Origin: an uncultured Maribacter sp.
GTDB lineage: Bacteria > Bacteroidota > Bacteroidia > Flavobacteriales > Flavobacteriaceae
Assembly: GCF_947495965.1 (NCBI RefSeq)
Contig: NZ_CANMBB010000002.1
Coordinates: 724,036-788,035, forward strand
DNA length: 64,000 nucleotides
Direction: 5' to 3'
Positions 37,759 through 46,965 of the stretch are shown piece by piece. The notes beneath the pieces are model-generated. The model was given only the letters and a program-made list of their open reading frames with translations. It was not told the DNA's origin and ran no database searches. A program made the position numbers and the translations under genes. Each line of letters begins with the position of its first letter. Position 1 is the stretch's first letter.

Positions 37759-40377
37759 TTATCTAATAACCATCTTACCACTCCAAGTTTTATCATTTGT
37801 ACTTGTTATTTTGTACAAATAAATTCCACTAGGTAGGTTCTTTTTATATACTACTATTTCATTTTGTCCTTGTTGTGTATCTCCTTTCATGGTATGAGAT
37901 GACAATAAATGCCCCCCTACAGTATAAATTTCAAAAGTATATTTTGCATCTTTTTCTTCGAAAAAATACAGTGTTGCCTCACTTTCTATTGGGTTAGGCA
38001 TTAAAACTGCCTTTTTAGTATCGGCCAGTACATATTCATACTTAGACTCTGTATTATTAAAATCTAAATTAGTAAGGTTTAAAGATTTCTCTTCTGTATT
38101 GCCTCTGTTAGTTTTTAATATAAAAGTTAAAACTTTTAAACTAGAGAAATCGGCTACATCTCCAGAGCTATTTTCAAAAACCGCATCTGGCATTGTATAA
38201 GTTTGGTTTTCTTCCTCTAATTGTACTTCTGAAATATATTCCTCTCCATTACCCTTTAGTAATTTCACCTCTAAAGTTCCTGTTCCAGAAGCTTCAAAAG
38301 ATAGGTTTTTGTATTCCGATAAATCTACCGCAAGAAACCTAGGACTAAATGCTCTATACACACCAATATAATCAGTAGTAGTACCAGAAAGTTGAATGTT
38401 TCTTTCTACTCTAAAACCATCACCAGTATAAGGCGTTTCGTTTTGTAATACTTCATAGGTATTTATCATGGTTCCATTAGCAGAATCATCTAACCCCCAT
38501 GGAGCATCCGCTACAAATAAATCATCTGGAGTATCTCCATTACTATTTTCTATTCTAAATCCAAAATCGAATAAGGACCCTGTATTTACGGCTACAGAAT
38601 CAATATAACCATTTATAGATGCTTGTAAACTTACTGATGTGGTTTCCCCTGTTTCGGTTCTTTTTAAACCACCATCCATAAAAATTTCTTTAGTATTGTT
38701 ATTGTTTACAACATGCATATTAATTTTTCCATTTTTATAACTAGCAGACTTTACAAATACAGGAGGCGGTGTAGAGCCAGTATAACCTGTAATTTCTGCA
38801 TTAGCTTCTAATAAGTCTAATATTTCTTCTCCTAAAGAAACTAAATCATCTATAGAGTTAGACCAAACCTGGAAGTTATAATACATGGTGTTATCTTCAT
38901 ATTTATCTATATTCCAGTGCGACTCAATTATGAATTTCTGATTTTCGTCTAATCTTGCGGAGAATGTTAATGCAAATTCAATATTTCCGTCTGCTTGCTT
39001 AATTCTAGATTTTATAAAATCTTTTTCTCTAATTTGTATGGTAGATACCGATAATAATTCTGCGCCTAAGAAACGGTCGCAAATAAATTTACTGTGTTCA
39101 TAAACTTTATTATCCGTCTTAATAACCATTAATGCACTAACTGTCTCCGTATCTTTTAAATAATCTACAGAATAAATATCAGATGCATTTGTAAGTTCTA
39201 GCAAATCTGCAGGAGAAGACTCTATAGTGCTAGTCTCCCCAACTATTCCTAGTGGCACCAAGCTATTTAATGGTATTTCTGAAGGGGAAGTTTTACTGCT
39301 CTTCTTATAATTAATAGTTTTCTTAACCTTCTTTGCCAATAACTTATCAAACTTATAATTGCTTTTTGCTCTATTATAATTACGCTTACTAATTAAATTC
39401 GCTAATCTATCATTACTTTCTAACCCACCAGAGTTACCCCCAGAAGTTATTGTAATTACAGGACAAGCGCTTACACCTGAACAAGAAGGGTCATCACAAT
39501 CTACCAAACCATCGCCGTCATCATCTAAACCATTTATACAATCTTCCTGTGGCACTGGTGCTGTTGGGCAACGCGCACCATCATTTAAAGAACTTGAAGG
39601 GCCAAAAGCAAAAATATTAGAGGAAATTTCCTCACCCTCGATTATATCATGCACATTATTAATAATATATACAGAGCCAGTTTGATTTGCTGAAACATAA
39701 AAATTTCCATCTACATCAAAATAAACAGCGCCAAACGTATAATTAAGTCCGGCTAAAATTGGCACCTCTCCTAAGTCTTCTACATCACCAGTTTGCGCAG
39801 TAATTCTATAAATATGATTTGTCTTTTTCTCTACTGTATATAATTTTCCATCTACTGCATTAAAAGCCCAATCATGTATGCTAATATTTTTACTTAAAGT
39901 TTTTTCTCCTAAGTAATTTACAAGAGGTGTATTATTTAGTAAAGGATTTGGATTTAAATCAATAGAATAATAACTACTCCCCCCTCCTTTTATGTAATAA
40001 ATACCATCAAGACCTATATCACCTACGTACCTATTCCCAGTATTAGGCAAACCCTCGACAGTATAAATATCGGTAGAGAAATTTTTCCCTATTCTTACAA
40101 TAGAAATACTTGGTGTAGATAAGTACCCCCATAGATAACCATCTATAGAATTATATGCCGCGGCATTAATATTTCCAGGAGTAACATCTTGCGCCACTAA
40201 ATAAGAGCTTCCAGATGCTAAATCTAATGCGTAAACATCATTGTATTGAAATAAATAAGCATTAAAATCACAAAAGAAAGGTTCTGATTGTGAGCGAGCA
40301 TTAAAACTTAACATTACTGTAAATAGCATAAATGCTATATACTTTGTATAAAATTTAGAAAAGTAGTTTTTTTCCAT
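37759..40377 (-). CDS. T9SS-secreted protein with DUF6923-like N-terminus
   Basis: An 872-residue exported protein (signal peptide ends NARSQ). Residues about 35-275 form a propeller-like domain resembling DUF6923 (AAAYNSIDGYLWGY; GDIGLDGIYYIKGG; AFNAVDGKLYTVE; AVYFDVDGNFYVS). A MopE-like calcium motif follows (CINGLDDDGDGLVDCDDPSC). The middle (about 340-780) is of unknown fold, with a galactose-binding-like segment (LSEYKNLSFEASGTGTLEVK). A T9SS type A sorting domain ends it (VLMPNPIESEATLYF ... LPSGIYLYKI). Unlike the two cargo proteins at 25184 and 51032 it lacks the shared ETC-type module, and no lipoprotein gene follows. Function unknown; surface-exposed or released. Confidence 0.8.
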   Translation of the reverse strand: MEKNYFSKFYTKYIAFMLFTVMLSFNARSQSEPFFCDFNAYLFQYNDVYALDLASGSSYLVAQDVTPGNINAAAYNSIDGYLWGYLSTPSISIVRIGKNFSTDIYTVEGLPNTGNRYVGDIGLDGIYYIKGGGSSYYSIDLNPNPLLNNTPLVNYLGEKTLSKNISIHDWAFNAVDGKLYTVEKKTNHIYRITAQTGDVEDLGEVPILAGLNYTFGAVYFDVDGNFYVSANQTGSVYIINNVHDIIEGEEISSNIFAFGPSSSLNDGARCPTAPVPQEDCINGLDDDGDGLVDCDDPSCSGVSACPVITITSGGNSGGLESNDRLANLISKRNYNRAKSNYKFDKLLAKKVKKTINYKKSSKTSPSEIPLNSLVPLGIVGETSTIESSPADLLELTNASDIYSVDYLKDTETVSALMVIKTDNKVYEHSKFICDRFLGAELLSVSTIQIREKDFIKSRIKQADGNIEFALTFSARLDENQKFIIESHWNIDKYEDNTMYYNFQVWSNSIDDLVSLGEEILDLLEANAEITGYTGSTPPPVFVKSASYKNGKINMHVVNNNNTKEIFMDGGLKRTETGETTSVSLQASINGYIDSVAVNTGSLFDFGFRIENSNGDTPDDLFVADAPWGLDDSANGTMINTYEVLQNETPYTGDGFRVERNIQLSGTTTDYIGVYRAFSPRFLAVDLSEYKNLSFEASGTGTLEVKLLKGNGEEYISEVQLEEENQTYTMPDAVFENSSGDVADFSSLKVLTFILKTNRGNTEEKSLNLTNLDFNNTESKYEYVLADTKKAVLMPNPIESEATLYFFEEKDAKYTFEIYTVGGHLLSSHTMKGDTQQGQNEIVVYKKNLPSGIYLYKITSTNDKTWSGKMVIR

Positions 40378-40636
40378 TTTTAAAAGATTTGGGGTTAATC
40401 AATTTTAAATAAATGTATGAATTTGTTTATAAGATTTTTCTTACATTTAGATGAATGCTATCTATAACTAGATTAAAACCATTTTATTGTAGACGAATGG
40501 ATAAACTCCAAAAAAAAAATTATAACCTATGTTAAAATTTAACAATTATTAAAAAAATAGCACTAATTTTATTAATTCGATTTTAAAATGTGACATCCTT
40601 TTCCTATTTTACAATTTCTTATCTCAAAATTTTTAT

Positions 40637-42409
40637 ATGCATAAAGTTACCCGACTCTTTGATTTCCCTTATTATCAATTAGAAAAATTTAACTTAAAAA
40701 AGTCCTTAGTTTCAAAAAAAGATGGAAATTGGATTTTTACTTCTACTCAAGAATATATAGATAAAGCAAATGCCATTAGTAGAGGTCTTTTGCGTTTAGG
40801 TGTAAAGCCTAATGACAAAATTGCTGTAATATCCTTAACTAATAGAACCGAGTGGAATATTATAGATGTAGGAGTTTTACAATTAGGTGCTCAAAATGTA
40901 CCAATTTATCCCACCATTTCTGAAGAAGACTATGCTTATGTTCTTAATCATTCCGAAGCAAAATATTGTTTTGTTTCTTGTAACGAAGTACTTAATAAAG
41001 TAAAAGCGGTTAGAAAAGATACACCACATTTAAAAGAAGTTTATTCTTTTGATGATTTATCGGATTGCAAAAGCTGGAATGAAGTTTTAACTCTTGGAAA
41101 AGACAATAGTAACCAAAATGAAGTAGAAAACTCTAAAAATGCAGTAAAGCCTGAAGATTTAGCTACATTAATTTACACTTCTGGTACAACAGGAAAACCT
41201 AAAGGAGTAATGCTTTCTCACAACAATCTAGTAAGTAATGCCATAGAAAGCTCCGAAAGGTTTCCTATAGAAGATGGTAATACCGTTTCTCTTAGCTTTT
41301 TACCCTTATGCCATGTATATGAGCGTATGCTTATTTACTTATACCAATATAGAGGTGTAACTATATATTATGCAGAAGCTATGGATAAGATTAGTGACAA
41401 CTTAAAAGAAGCTAAACCGCATGTAATGACTGCTGTTCCTAGATTATTAGAAAAAGTATATGATGGTATTATAGCCAAAGGAACGCAACTAACAGGTATT
41501 AAAAAGAAACTATTCTTTTGGGCAGTAGAACTGGGACTTACATATGAACCCTATGGGAAAAACGGTTGGTGGTATGAAACAAAATTAAAATTAGCCCGAA
41601 AATTAATTTTTAGTAAGTGGAAAGAAGCCTTAGGAGGTAACTTATCTCTTATCGCATCTGGTAGTGCTGCACTACAACCTAGGTTATCTAGAGTATTTAA
41701 TGCTGCAGAATTTGGTGTCATGGAAGGCTACGGTTTAACAGAAACCTCTCCTGTTGTATCTGTAAACGATATGCGAAAAAAAGGATTTAAAATAGGAACT
41801 GTAGGTAAATTAATAGGAAATACAGAAGTTAAAATCGCAGAAGACGGAGAAATTTGCGTTAAAGGCCCACAAGTAATGATGGGATATTACAAGGACCAAG
41901 AAAAAACAGATGCTGTAATTAAAGATGGCTATTTTCATACTGGAGATATTGGAGAAATTGATACCAATGGCTTTTTAAAAATTACAGACCGTAAAAAAGA
42001 AATGTTTAAAACTTCTGGCGGTAAGTATGTTGCTCCACAATTATTAGAAAACAGATTTAAACAATCTCGCTTTATAGAACAGATTATGGTAGTTGGCGAA
42101 GGCGAAAAAATGCCAGCAGCTTTAATTCAGCCTAATTTTGAATTTATTAAGGAATGGGGAAATTTACACCAATTACTTTTAAATAATAATGATGAGATTA
42201 TTAACAATCAAAAAGTTATTGATCGTATACAAGAAGAAGTAGATTTAGCAAATGCAGATTTTGCTAAATGGGAAAAAGTAAAACAATTTAGACTAACACC
42301 AGAGGTATGGAGTATAGATGGCGGACATGTAACCCCTACTCTTAAACTTAAGCGAAAAATTATTAAAGAAAAATACATCTCTTTATATAATGATATATAT
42401 GGGCATTAA
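40637..42409 (+). CDS. Long-chain acyl-CoA synthetase (AMP-forming)
   Basis: A 590-residue ANL-superfamily enzyme activating fatty acids to acyl-CoA. The P-loop is LIYTSGTTGKPKGVML (about 181-193). The adenylate-binding GYGLTETSPVVS, the hinge YFHTGDIGEID and ITDRKKEMFKTSGGKYV with the downstream Lys region match bacterial long-chain FadD-like ligases of the AMP-binding FAA1 group. It sits directly upstream of a MarR regulator and the beta-oxidation operon, so it probably supplies their substrate. It has no obvious intrinsic terminator except the palindrome at 42456. Confidence 0.9.
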   Translation: MHKVTRLFDFPYYQLEKFNLKKSLVSKKDGNWIFTSTQEYIDKANAISRGLLRLGVKPNDKIAVISLTNRTEWNIIDVGVLQLGAQNVPIYPTISEEDYAYVLNHSEAKYCFVSCNEVLNKVKAVRKDTPHLKEVYSFDDLSDCKSWNEVLTLGKDNSNQNEVENSKNAVKPEDLATLIYTSGTTGKPKGVMLSHNNLVSNAIESSERFPIEDGNTVSLSFLPLCHVYERMLIYLYQYRGVTIYYAEAMDKISDNLKEAKPHVMTAVPRLLEKVYDGIIAKGTQLTGIKKKLFFWAVELGLTYEPYGKNGWWYETKLKLARKLIFSKWKEALGGNLSLIASGSAALQPRLSRVFNAAEFGVMEGYGLTETSPVVSVNDMRKKGFKIGTVGKLIGNTEVKIAEDGEICVKGPQVMMGYYKDQEKTDAVIKDGYFHTGDIGEIDTNGFLKITDRKKEMFKTSGGKYVAPQLLENRFKQSRFIEQIMVVGEGEKMPAALIQPNFEFIKEWGNLHQLLLNNNDEIINNQKVIDRIQEEVDLANADFAKWEKVKQFRLTPEVWSIDGGHVTPTLKLKRKIIKEKYISLYNDIYGH

Positions 42410-42455
42410 AAATTACAAACCTATGAAGTAAAAAATAAATTACTATTTTTTTTAT

Positions 42456-42481
42456 AATTTACTATGCATGCATAGTAAATT
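42456..42481. promoter_or_regulatory. Perfect 26-bp palindrome, probable MarR operator
   Basis: Centred on TACTATGCATGCATAGTA, the palindrome is exact over 26 bp. It covers the position where the -33 element of the promoter with -7 box TATATTTG (42487-42494) should lie, 38 bp before the MarR start. Binding of MarR would block that promoter. A run of five T follows the right arm, so it could act as a weak terminator for the upstream ligase gene. The stem is nearly all A-T with a tiny loop, which makes this the second choice. Confidence 0.65.
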
Positions 42482-42486
42482 TTTCA

Positions 42487-42494
42487 TATATTTG
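42487..42494 (+). promoter_or_regulatory. -7 element of the marR-fadNAE operon
   Basis: TATATTTG, a perfect TAnnTTTG, 25 bp before the ATG at 42519. The leader would be about 18 nt. It supports starting the regulator at 42519 and not at an in-frame ATG at 42468 inside the palindrome. Confidence 0.7.
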
Positions 42495-42518
42495 TTTGCC
42501 ACCACAAATAAACCATGT

Positions 42519-42974
42519 ATGAAGGAACTTACTATAGACTATGCTCTAAGAGCCACTTGGCAGGCTGTAGCAAGAATGTATAATGAAGAAGCTAAAGAGT
42601 TTGAAACCACTATGGCTGTTGGTTTTACTTTATTAAGTATAGACCCAAAAACAGGGACTCCTTCTACTGCCTTAGGACCTAAAATGGGTATGGAAGCAAC
42701 AAGTCTTTCTAGAATACTTAAAAGTATGCAAGAAAAAGGACTTATAGAACGCAAGCCAAATCCTAATGATGGCAGAGGTGTATTAATACATCTTACAGAA
42801 TTTGGTCTAGAAAAAAGAACAGATTCTAAAAATGTAGTATTAATTTTTAACGAAGCTGTTAAAAAAAATGTTACTCCAGAACAGTTAAAAAACTTTTTTG
42901 AAGTTACAGAAACTATTAACAAGCTTATAGCAGACAAAAAAGTCTATACAAAAGATAATAACATTAATAAATAA
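42519..42974 (+). CDS. MarR-family transcriptional regulator
   Basis: A 151-residue winged-helix repressor. The start at 42519 gives MKELTIDYALRATWQAVARM. The DNA-binding unit is at about 60-105: ALGPKMGMEATSLSRILKSM as helix-turn-helix and GLIERKPNPNDGRGVLIHLT as the wing with the MarR DxR signature (NDGR). It is 10 bp from the start of the fadN-type gene and in one operon with the beta-oxidation genes, so it probably responds to acyl-CoA or fatty acid. A perfect palindrome overlaps its promoter, which points to autoregulation. Confidence 0.9.
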   Translation: MKELTIDYALRATWQAVARMYNEEAKEFETTMAVGFTLLSIDPKTGTPSTALGPKMGMEATSLSRILKSMQEKGLIERKPNPNDGRGVLIHLTEFGLEKRTDSKNVVLIFNEAVKKNVTPEQLKNFFEVTETINKLIADKKVYTKDNNINK

Positions 42975-42984
42975 TAGTAATTTA

Positions 42985-45390
42985 ATGAACAAGCATATTA
43001 ATAAAGTTGCCGTCATTGGTTCTGGTATAATGGGAAGCGGAATAGCATGCCATTTTGCCAATATTGGAGTAGAAGTTTTGTTATTAGATATTGTTCCTAG
43101 AGAACTAAATGATAAAGAAAAAGCAAAAGGACTTACTTTAGAAGACAAAGTAGTAAGAAACCGTTTGGTAAATAACTCGCTTACTGCATCATTAAAATCG
43201 AAACCTTCACCTATATATAATCAGAAATTTGCTAGTAGAATTACTACTGGTAACTTAGAAGATGATATTGCTAAAATTGCTAAGGTAGATTGGATTATAG
43301 AAGTTGTTGTAGAACGCTTAGATATTAAAAAAATGGTTTTCGAGAATATCGAAAAGCATAGAACCCCCGGAACCTTAATATCTTCAAATACTTCAGGTAT
43401 TCCAATCCAATTTATGAGTGAAGACCGTAGTGATGATTTTCAAAAACATTTCTGCGGAACTCACTTCTTTAATCCTGCGCGTTACTTAAAATTATTTGAA
43501 ATAATTCCAGGTCCTAAAACTTCTCCTGAAGTATTAGACTTCTTAAATGGTTATGGAGAACAATTTTTAGGAAAAACATCTGTAATAGCAAAAGACACTC
43601 CAGCATTCATTGGTAACCGTATTGGTATTTTTAGTATTCAAAGCTTATTCCATTCTGTAAAAGAATTAGGAATGACGGTTGAAGAGGTAGATAAATTAAC
43701 TGGTCCTGTAATAGGAAGACCAAAATCTGCCACTTTTAGAACTGTAGATGTTGTTGGTTTAGATACACTTGTTCATGTTGCTAATGGTATACACGAAAAT
43801 TGTAAAGAAGATGAGCGCTTAGATTTATTTAAACTTCCAGATTTTATTGATACCATGATGGAAAACAAATGGTTAGGAAGTAAATCTGGCCAAGGGTTTT
43901 ACAAAAAAGTAAAAGGGGATAAAGGAAAAAGTGAAATACTAACTTTAGATTTAGACACGATGGATTATCGTGCTAAAAAAAGTGCAAAATTCGCTACACT
44001 TGAGCTTACTAAAACTATAGATAAAGTAGTAGACAGATTTTCTGTTCTTACTGCAGGAAAAGATAAAGCTGGGGAGTTTTACCGTAAAAGTTTTGGAGCC
44101 TTATTTGCATACGTATCACATAGAATTCCTGAAATTTCAGATGAATTATATAAAATAGATGACGCTATGAAAGCTGGTTTTGGCTGGGAACATGGTCCTT
44201 TTGAAATCTGGGATGCCGTTGGATTAGACAAAGGGTTGGAATTCATAAAGAACGAAAATCAAGATGCTGCAACATGGGTGGCAGATATGAAAGCTGCTGG
44301 AATTAATAGTTTTTATACCGTGAAGGAAGGCGCTACCTATTTTTATGATATTCCTTCAAAAGAAATGAAAAAAGTACCAGGACAAGATGCTTTTATCCTA
44401 TTAGATAACATTAGAAAAACTAAAGAAGTATTTAAAAACAGTGGTGTTGTAATTGAAGATTTAGGAGATGGTATTCTAAATGTAGAATTCCAATCCAAAA
44501 TGAATACTATTGGTGGTGATGTTTTAGCCGGACTTAATAAAGGTATAGATTTAGCCGAAAAAGATTTTCAAGGTTTAGTAGTTGGTAACCAAGCAGCAAA
44601 TTTCTCTGTAGGCGCTAATATTGGAATGATTTTTATGATGGCTGTAGAACAAGAATATGATGAGCTAAATATGGCCATTAAAATGTTCCAAGATACCATG
44701 ATGCGTATGCGCTACTCCTCTATCCCAACTATATCTGCTCCTCATGGTATGACACTTGGTGGTGGTTGCGAACTTTCACTTCATGCAGACAAAGTTGTTG
44801 CCGCAGCAGAAACGTACATTGGATTAGTAGAATTTGGTGTTGGCGTTATTCCTGGTGGTGGTGGTTCTAAAGAATTTGCAGTTAGAGCTTCTGATTTATT
44901 TAGTAAAGGAGATGTAGAACTTAACGTTCTTCAAGAGTATTTTTTAACTATTGGTATGGCAAAAGTATCTACCTCAGCTTATGAAGCCTATGATTTAGGT
45001 ATTCTTCAAAAAGGAAAAGATGTTGTTGTAGTAAACAAAGACCGCCAAATAGCAACTGCTAAGGCTCATGCAAAACTAATGGCAGAATCTGGTTACACAA
45101 GACCAGTAAAGCGTAAAGACATAAAAGTTTTAGGAAAACAAGCTCTTGGGATGTTCTTAGTAGGAACAGACTCCATGGAAGCTAGTCACTATATAAGTGA
45201 GCATGACAAGAAAATTGCAAATAAATTAGCCTATGTAATGGCTGGTGGCGATTTATCGGAACCTACTAGAGTAAACGAACAGTATTTATTAGACTTAGAA
45301 AGAGAAGCTTTCTTATCTCTATGTACCGAACGTAAAACTTTAGAGCGTATACAACATATGTTAAAGACAGGAAAACCTCTACGTAATTAA
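42985..45390 (+). CDS. fadN: 3-hydroxyacyl-CoA dehydrogenase/enoyl-CoA hydratase, FadN type
   Basis: An 801-residue bifunctional beta-oxidation enzyme. The dehydrogenase comes first: Rossmann motif VIGSGIMGSGIACHFANIG at about 10-28 and the catalytic region CGTHFFNPARYLKLFEIIPG. The crotonase-like hydratase is C-terminal (APHGMTLGGGCELSLHAD; GVGVIPGGGGSKEFA). This order and length match Bacillus FadN and not E. coli FadB, where the hydratase is N-terminal. It is in the MarR-fadN-fadA-fadE operon, catalysing steps two and three of the cycle. Confidence 0.92.
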   Translation: MNKHINKVAVIGSGIMGSGIACHFANIGVEVLLLDIVPRELNDKEKAKGLTLEDKVVRNRLVNNSLTASLKSKPSPIYNQKFASRITTGNLEDDIAKIAKVDWIIEVVVERLDIKKMVFENIEKHRTPGTLISSNTSGIPIQFMSEDRSDDFQKHFCGTHFFNPARYLKLFEIIPGPKTSPEVLDFLNGYGEQFLGKTSVIAKDTPAFIGNRIGIFSIQSLFHSVKELGMTVEEVDKLTGPVIGRPKSATFRTVDVVGLDTLVHVANGIHENCKEDERLDLFKLPDFIDTMMENKWLGSKSGQGFYKKVKGDKGKSEILTLDLDTMDYRAKKSAKFATLELTKTIDKVVDRFSVLTAGKDKAGEFYRKSFGALFAYVSHRIPEISDELYKIDDAMKAGFGWEHGPFEIWDAVGLDKGLEFIKNENQDAATWVADMKAAGINSFYTVKEGATYFYDIPSKEMKKVPGQDAFILLDNIRKTKEVFKNSGVVIEDLGDGILNVEFQSKMNTIGGDVLAGLNKGIDLAEKDFQGLVVGNQAANFSVGANIGMIFMMAVEQEYDELNMAIKMFQDTMMRMRYSSIPTISAPHGMTLGGGCELSLHADKVVAAAETYIGLVEFGVGVIPGGGGSKEFAVRASDLFSKGDVELNVLQEYFLTIGMAKVSTSAYEAYDLGILQKGKDVVVVNKDRQIATAKAHAKLMAESGYTRPVKRKDIKVLGKQALGMFLVGTDSMEASHYISEHDKKIANKLAYVMAGGDLSEPTRVNEQYLLDLEREAFLSLCTERKTLERIQHMLKTGKPLRN

Positions 45391-45401
45391 AATTATGAAG
45401 C

Positions 45402-45482
45402 TATTTGCCATTAGCTAGTAGCTGTTGGCACATTTTAATAAACAACATATTGCTAATAGCCAAAAGCTAGTAGCCAAAAGCA
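45402..45482. repeat. Short tandem and inverted repeats in the fadN-fadA gap
   Basis: A 14-bp unit GCTAATAGCCAAAA / GCTAGTAGCCAAAA occurs twice in tandem (45452-45479) with one mismatch. A related unit in opposite orientation lies at 45406-45429 (GCCATTAGCTAGTAGCTGTT). The 98-bp gap is far longer than the other gaps in this operon, so the repeats look like an intergenic insertion. Confidence 0.6.
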
Positions 45483-45488
45483 TAAAAA

Positions 45489-46679
45489 ATGAAACAAGCA
45501 TATATAGTTAAAGCATATAGAACCGCAGTAGGTAAAGCTCCTAAAGGTGTGTTCCGTTTTAAAAGAACAGATGAGCTAGCAGCAGAAACCATTGAGTACA
45601 TGATGAAGGAGTTGCCAGATTTTGACAAAAAACGTATTGATGATGTTATTGTTGGAAATGCAATGCCTGAAGGTTCTCAGGGGCTAAACATGGCAAGACT
45701 TATTTCTTTAATGGGTTTAGATATTGTAGATGTTCCTGGAGTAACTGTAAATCGTTTTTGTTCTTCTGGAATAGAAACTATTGGTATAGCCACTGCTAAA
45801 ATTCAAGCTGGTATGGCAGATTGTATTATTGCTGGTGGTGCAGAAAGCATGAGTTCTGTTCCTATGACAGGGAATAAGCCTGAACTAAATTATGATTTAG
45901 TAAAAGCTGGTCATGAAGATTATTATTGGGGAATGGGAAACACTGCTGAGGCCGTAGCAAATCAATTTAAAGTTTCTCGTGAAGACCAAGATGAATTTGC
46001 CTACAATTCGCACATGAAAGCATTAAAAGCGCAAGCCGAAGACCGTTTCCAAGACCAAATTGTTCCTATTGACGTAGAACAAATTTATATTGATGCAAAC
46101 GGAAAAAAAGCATCCAAAAAATACACTGTAACAAAAGATGAAGGTCCTAGAAAAGGAACTTCTAAAGAAGTTTTAGGAAAGCTAAGAGCTGTTTTTGCTG
46201 CTGGTGGTAGTGTTACCGCAGGTAACTCTTCCCAAATGAGTGATGGTGCTGCCTTTGTAATGGTAATGAGTGAAGATATGGTGAAAGAACTAAACCTAGA
46301 GCCCATTGCTCGTTTAGTAAACTATGCAGCTGCTGGTGTAGAGCCGAGAATTATGGGAATTGGTCCTGTAAAAGCTATTCCAAAAGCATTAAAACAAGCA
46401 GGTTTAAAACAAGAAGATATTGAGCTAATTGAGCTTAACGAAGCCTTTGCTTCACAATCCCTAGCGGTAATGCGAGAATTAAACCTTAACCAAGATATTG
46501 TAAATGTTAATGGTGGCGCAATTGCCTTAGGGCATCCGCTTGGTTGCACTGGTGCCAAATTATCCGTGCAGTTGTTTGATGAGATGCGTAAACGTAACAT
46601 GCAAGGAAAATATGGGATGGTTACCATGTGCGTTGGAACAGGGCAAGGCGCTGCAGGAATTTTTGAGTTTTTAAAATAG
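45489..46679 (+). CDS. fadA: Acetyl-CoA C-acyltransferase (thiolase)
   Basis: A 396-residue thiolase doing the final, chain-shortening step of beta-oxidation. The acylated Cys is at about 90 in [12 protein letters not shown]. The C-terminal catalytic motifs are [18 protein letters not shown] (His) and [15 protein letters not shown] (Cys). [13 protein letters not shown] is the third family signature. It is partner of the upstream FadN-type protein, as in Bacillus fadNAE, and is separated from it by the repeat-bearing gap. Confidence 0.94.
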   Translation: MKQAYIVKAYRTAVGKAPKGVFRFKRTDELAAETIEYMMKELPDFDKKRIDDVIVGNAMPEGSQGLNMARLISLMGLDIVDVPGVTVNRFCSSGIETIGIATAKIQAGMADCIIAGGAESMSSVPMTGNKPELNYDLVKAGHEDYYWGMGNTAEAVANQFKVSREDQDEFAYNSHMKALKAQAEDRFQDQIVPIDVEQIYIDANGKKASKKYTVTKDEGPRKGTSKEVLGKLRAVFAAGGSVTAGNSSQMSDGAAFVMVMSEDMVKELNLEPIARLVNYAAAGVEPRIMGIGPVKAIPKALKQAGLKQEDIELIELNEAFASQSLAVMRELNLNQDIVNVNGGAIALGHPLGCTGAKLSVQLFDEMRKRNMQGKYGMVTMCVGTGQGAAGIFEFLK

Positions 46680-46683
46680 AACC

Positions 46684-46923
46684 AAAATTTAGTAGAAAAG
46701 CAGTTTCTATACCTTCTAATATTTTGATGGTACTAGCAAAAGCTCTGATAAACATTTTAGTAATTATTTAGAACATAGTTTAGGCTCTGCCTTTGAATGG
46801 GAAGTGCAATTAAATGTTACTTAAAATGAAAAGTATCTACCTAAAGAAAAGTTCATTGCATTAGAACAAAGAATAAAAGAAATACAAAAAATGATATTGA
46901 GTTTCAAATCTAGATTACAATAA
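46684..46923 (+). pseudogene. Broken four-helix-bundle (S23/IVP-type) protein gene
   Basis: Between fadA and fadE the DNA reads [13 protein letters not shown], then, after a shift of frame near 46722-46726, [32 protein letters not shown], a stop, and NEKYLPKEKFIALEQRIKEI to a final stop at 46921. This is the pattern of four-helix-bundle proteins related to the 23S rRNA intervening-sequence family (normally [13 protein letters not shown] ... LGSxxELExQL). The first 30 or so residues are missing, with a frameshift and one in-frame stop. I recall intact copies of such genes near thiolase/acyl-CoA dehydrogenase genes in other flavobacteria. Confidence 0.8.
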
Positions 46924-46965
46924 AATCTTAATTCTTGACTCTATAATCTAAAAATCTAAATAAAA

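Noticed and set aside
42456..42481. Palindrome as a strong terminator of the acyl-CoA ligase
   Set aside because: The stem is nearly all A-T, the loop would be very small, and the site overlaps a promoter; an operator explains it better.
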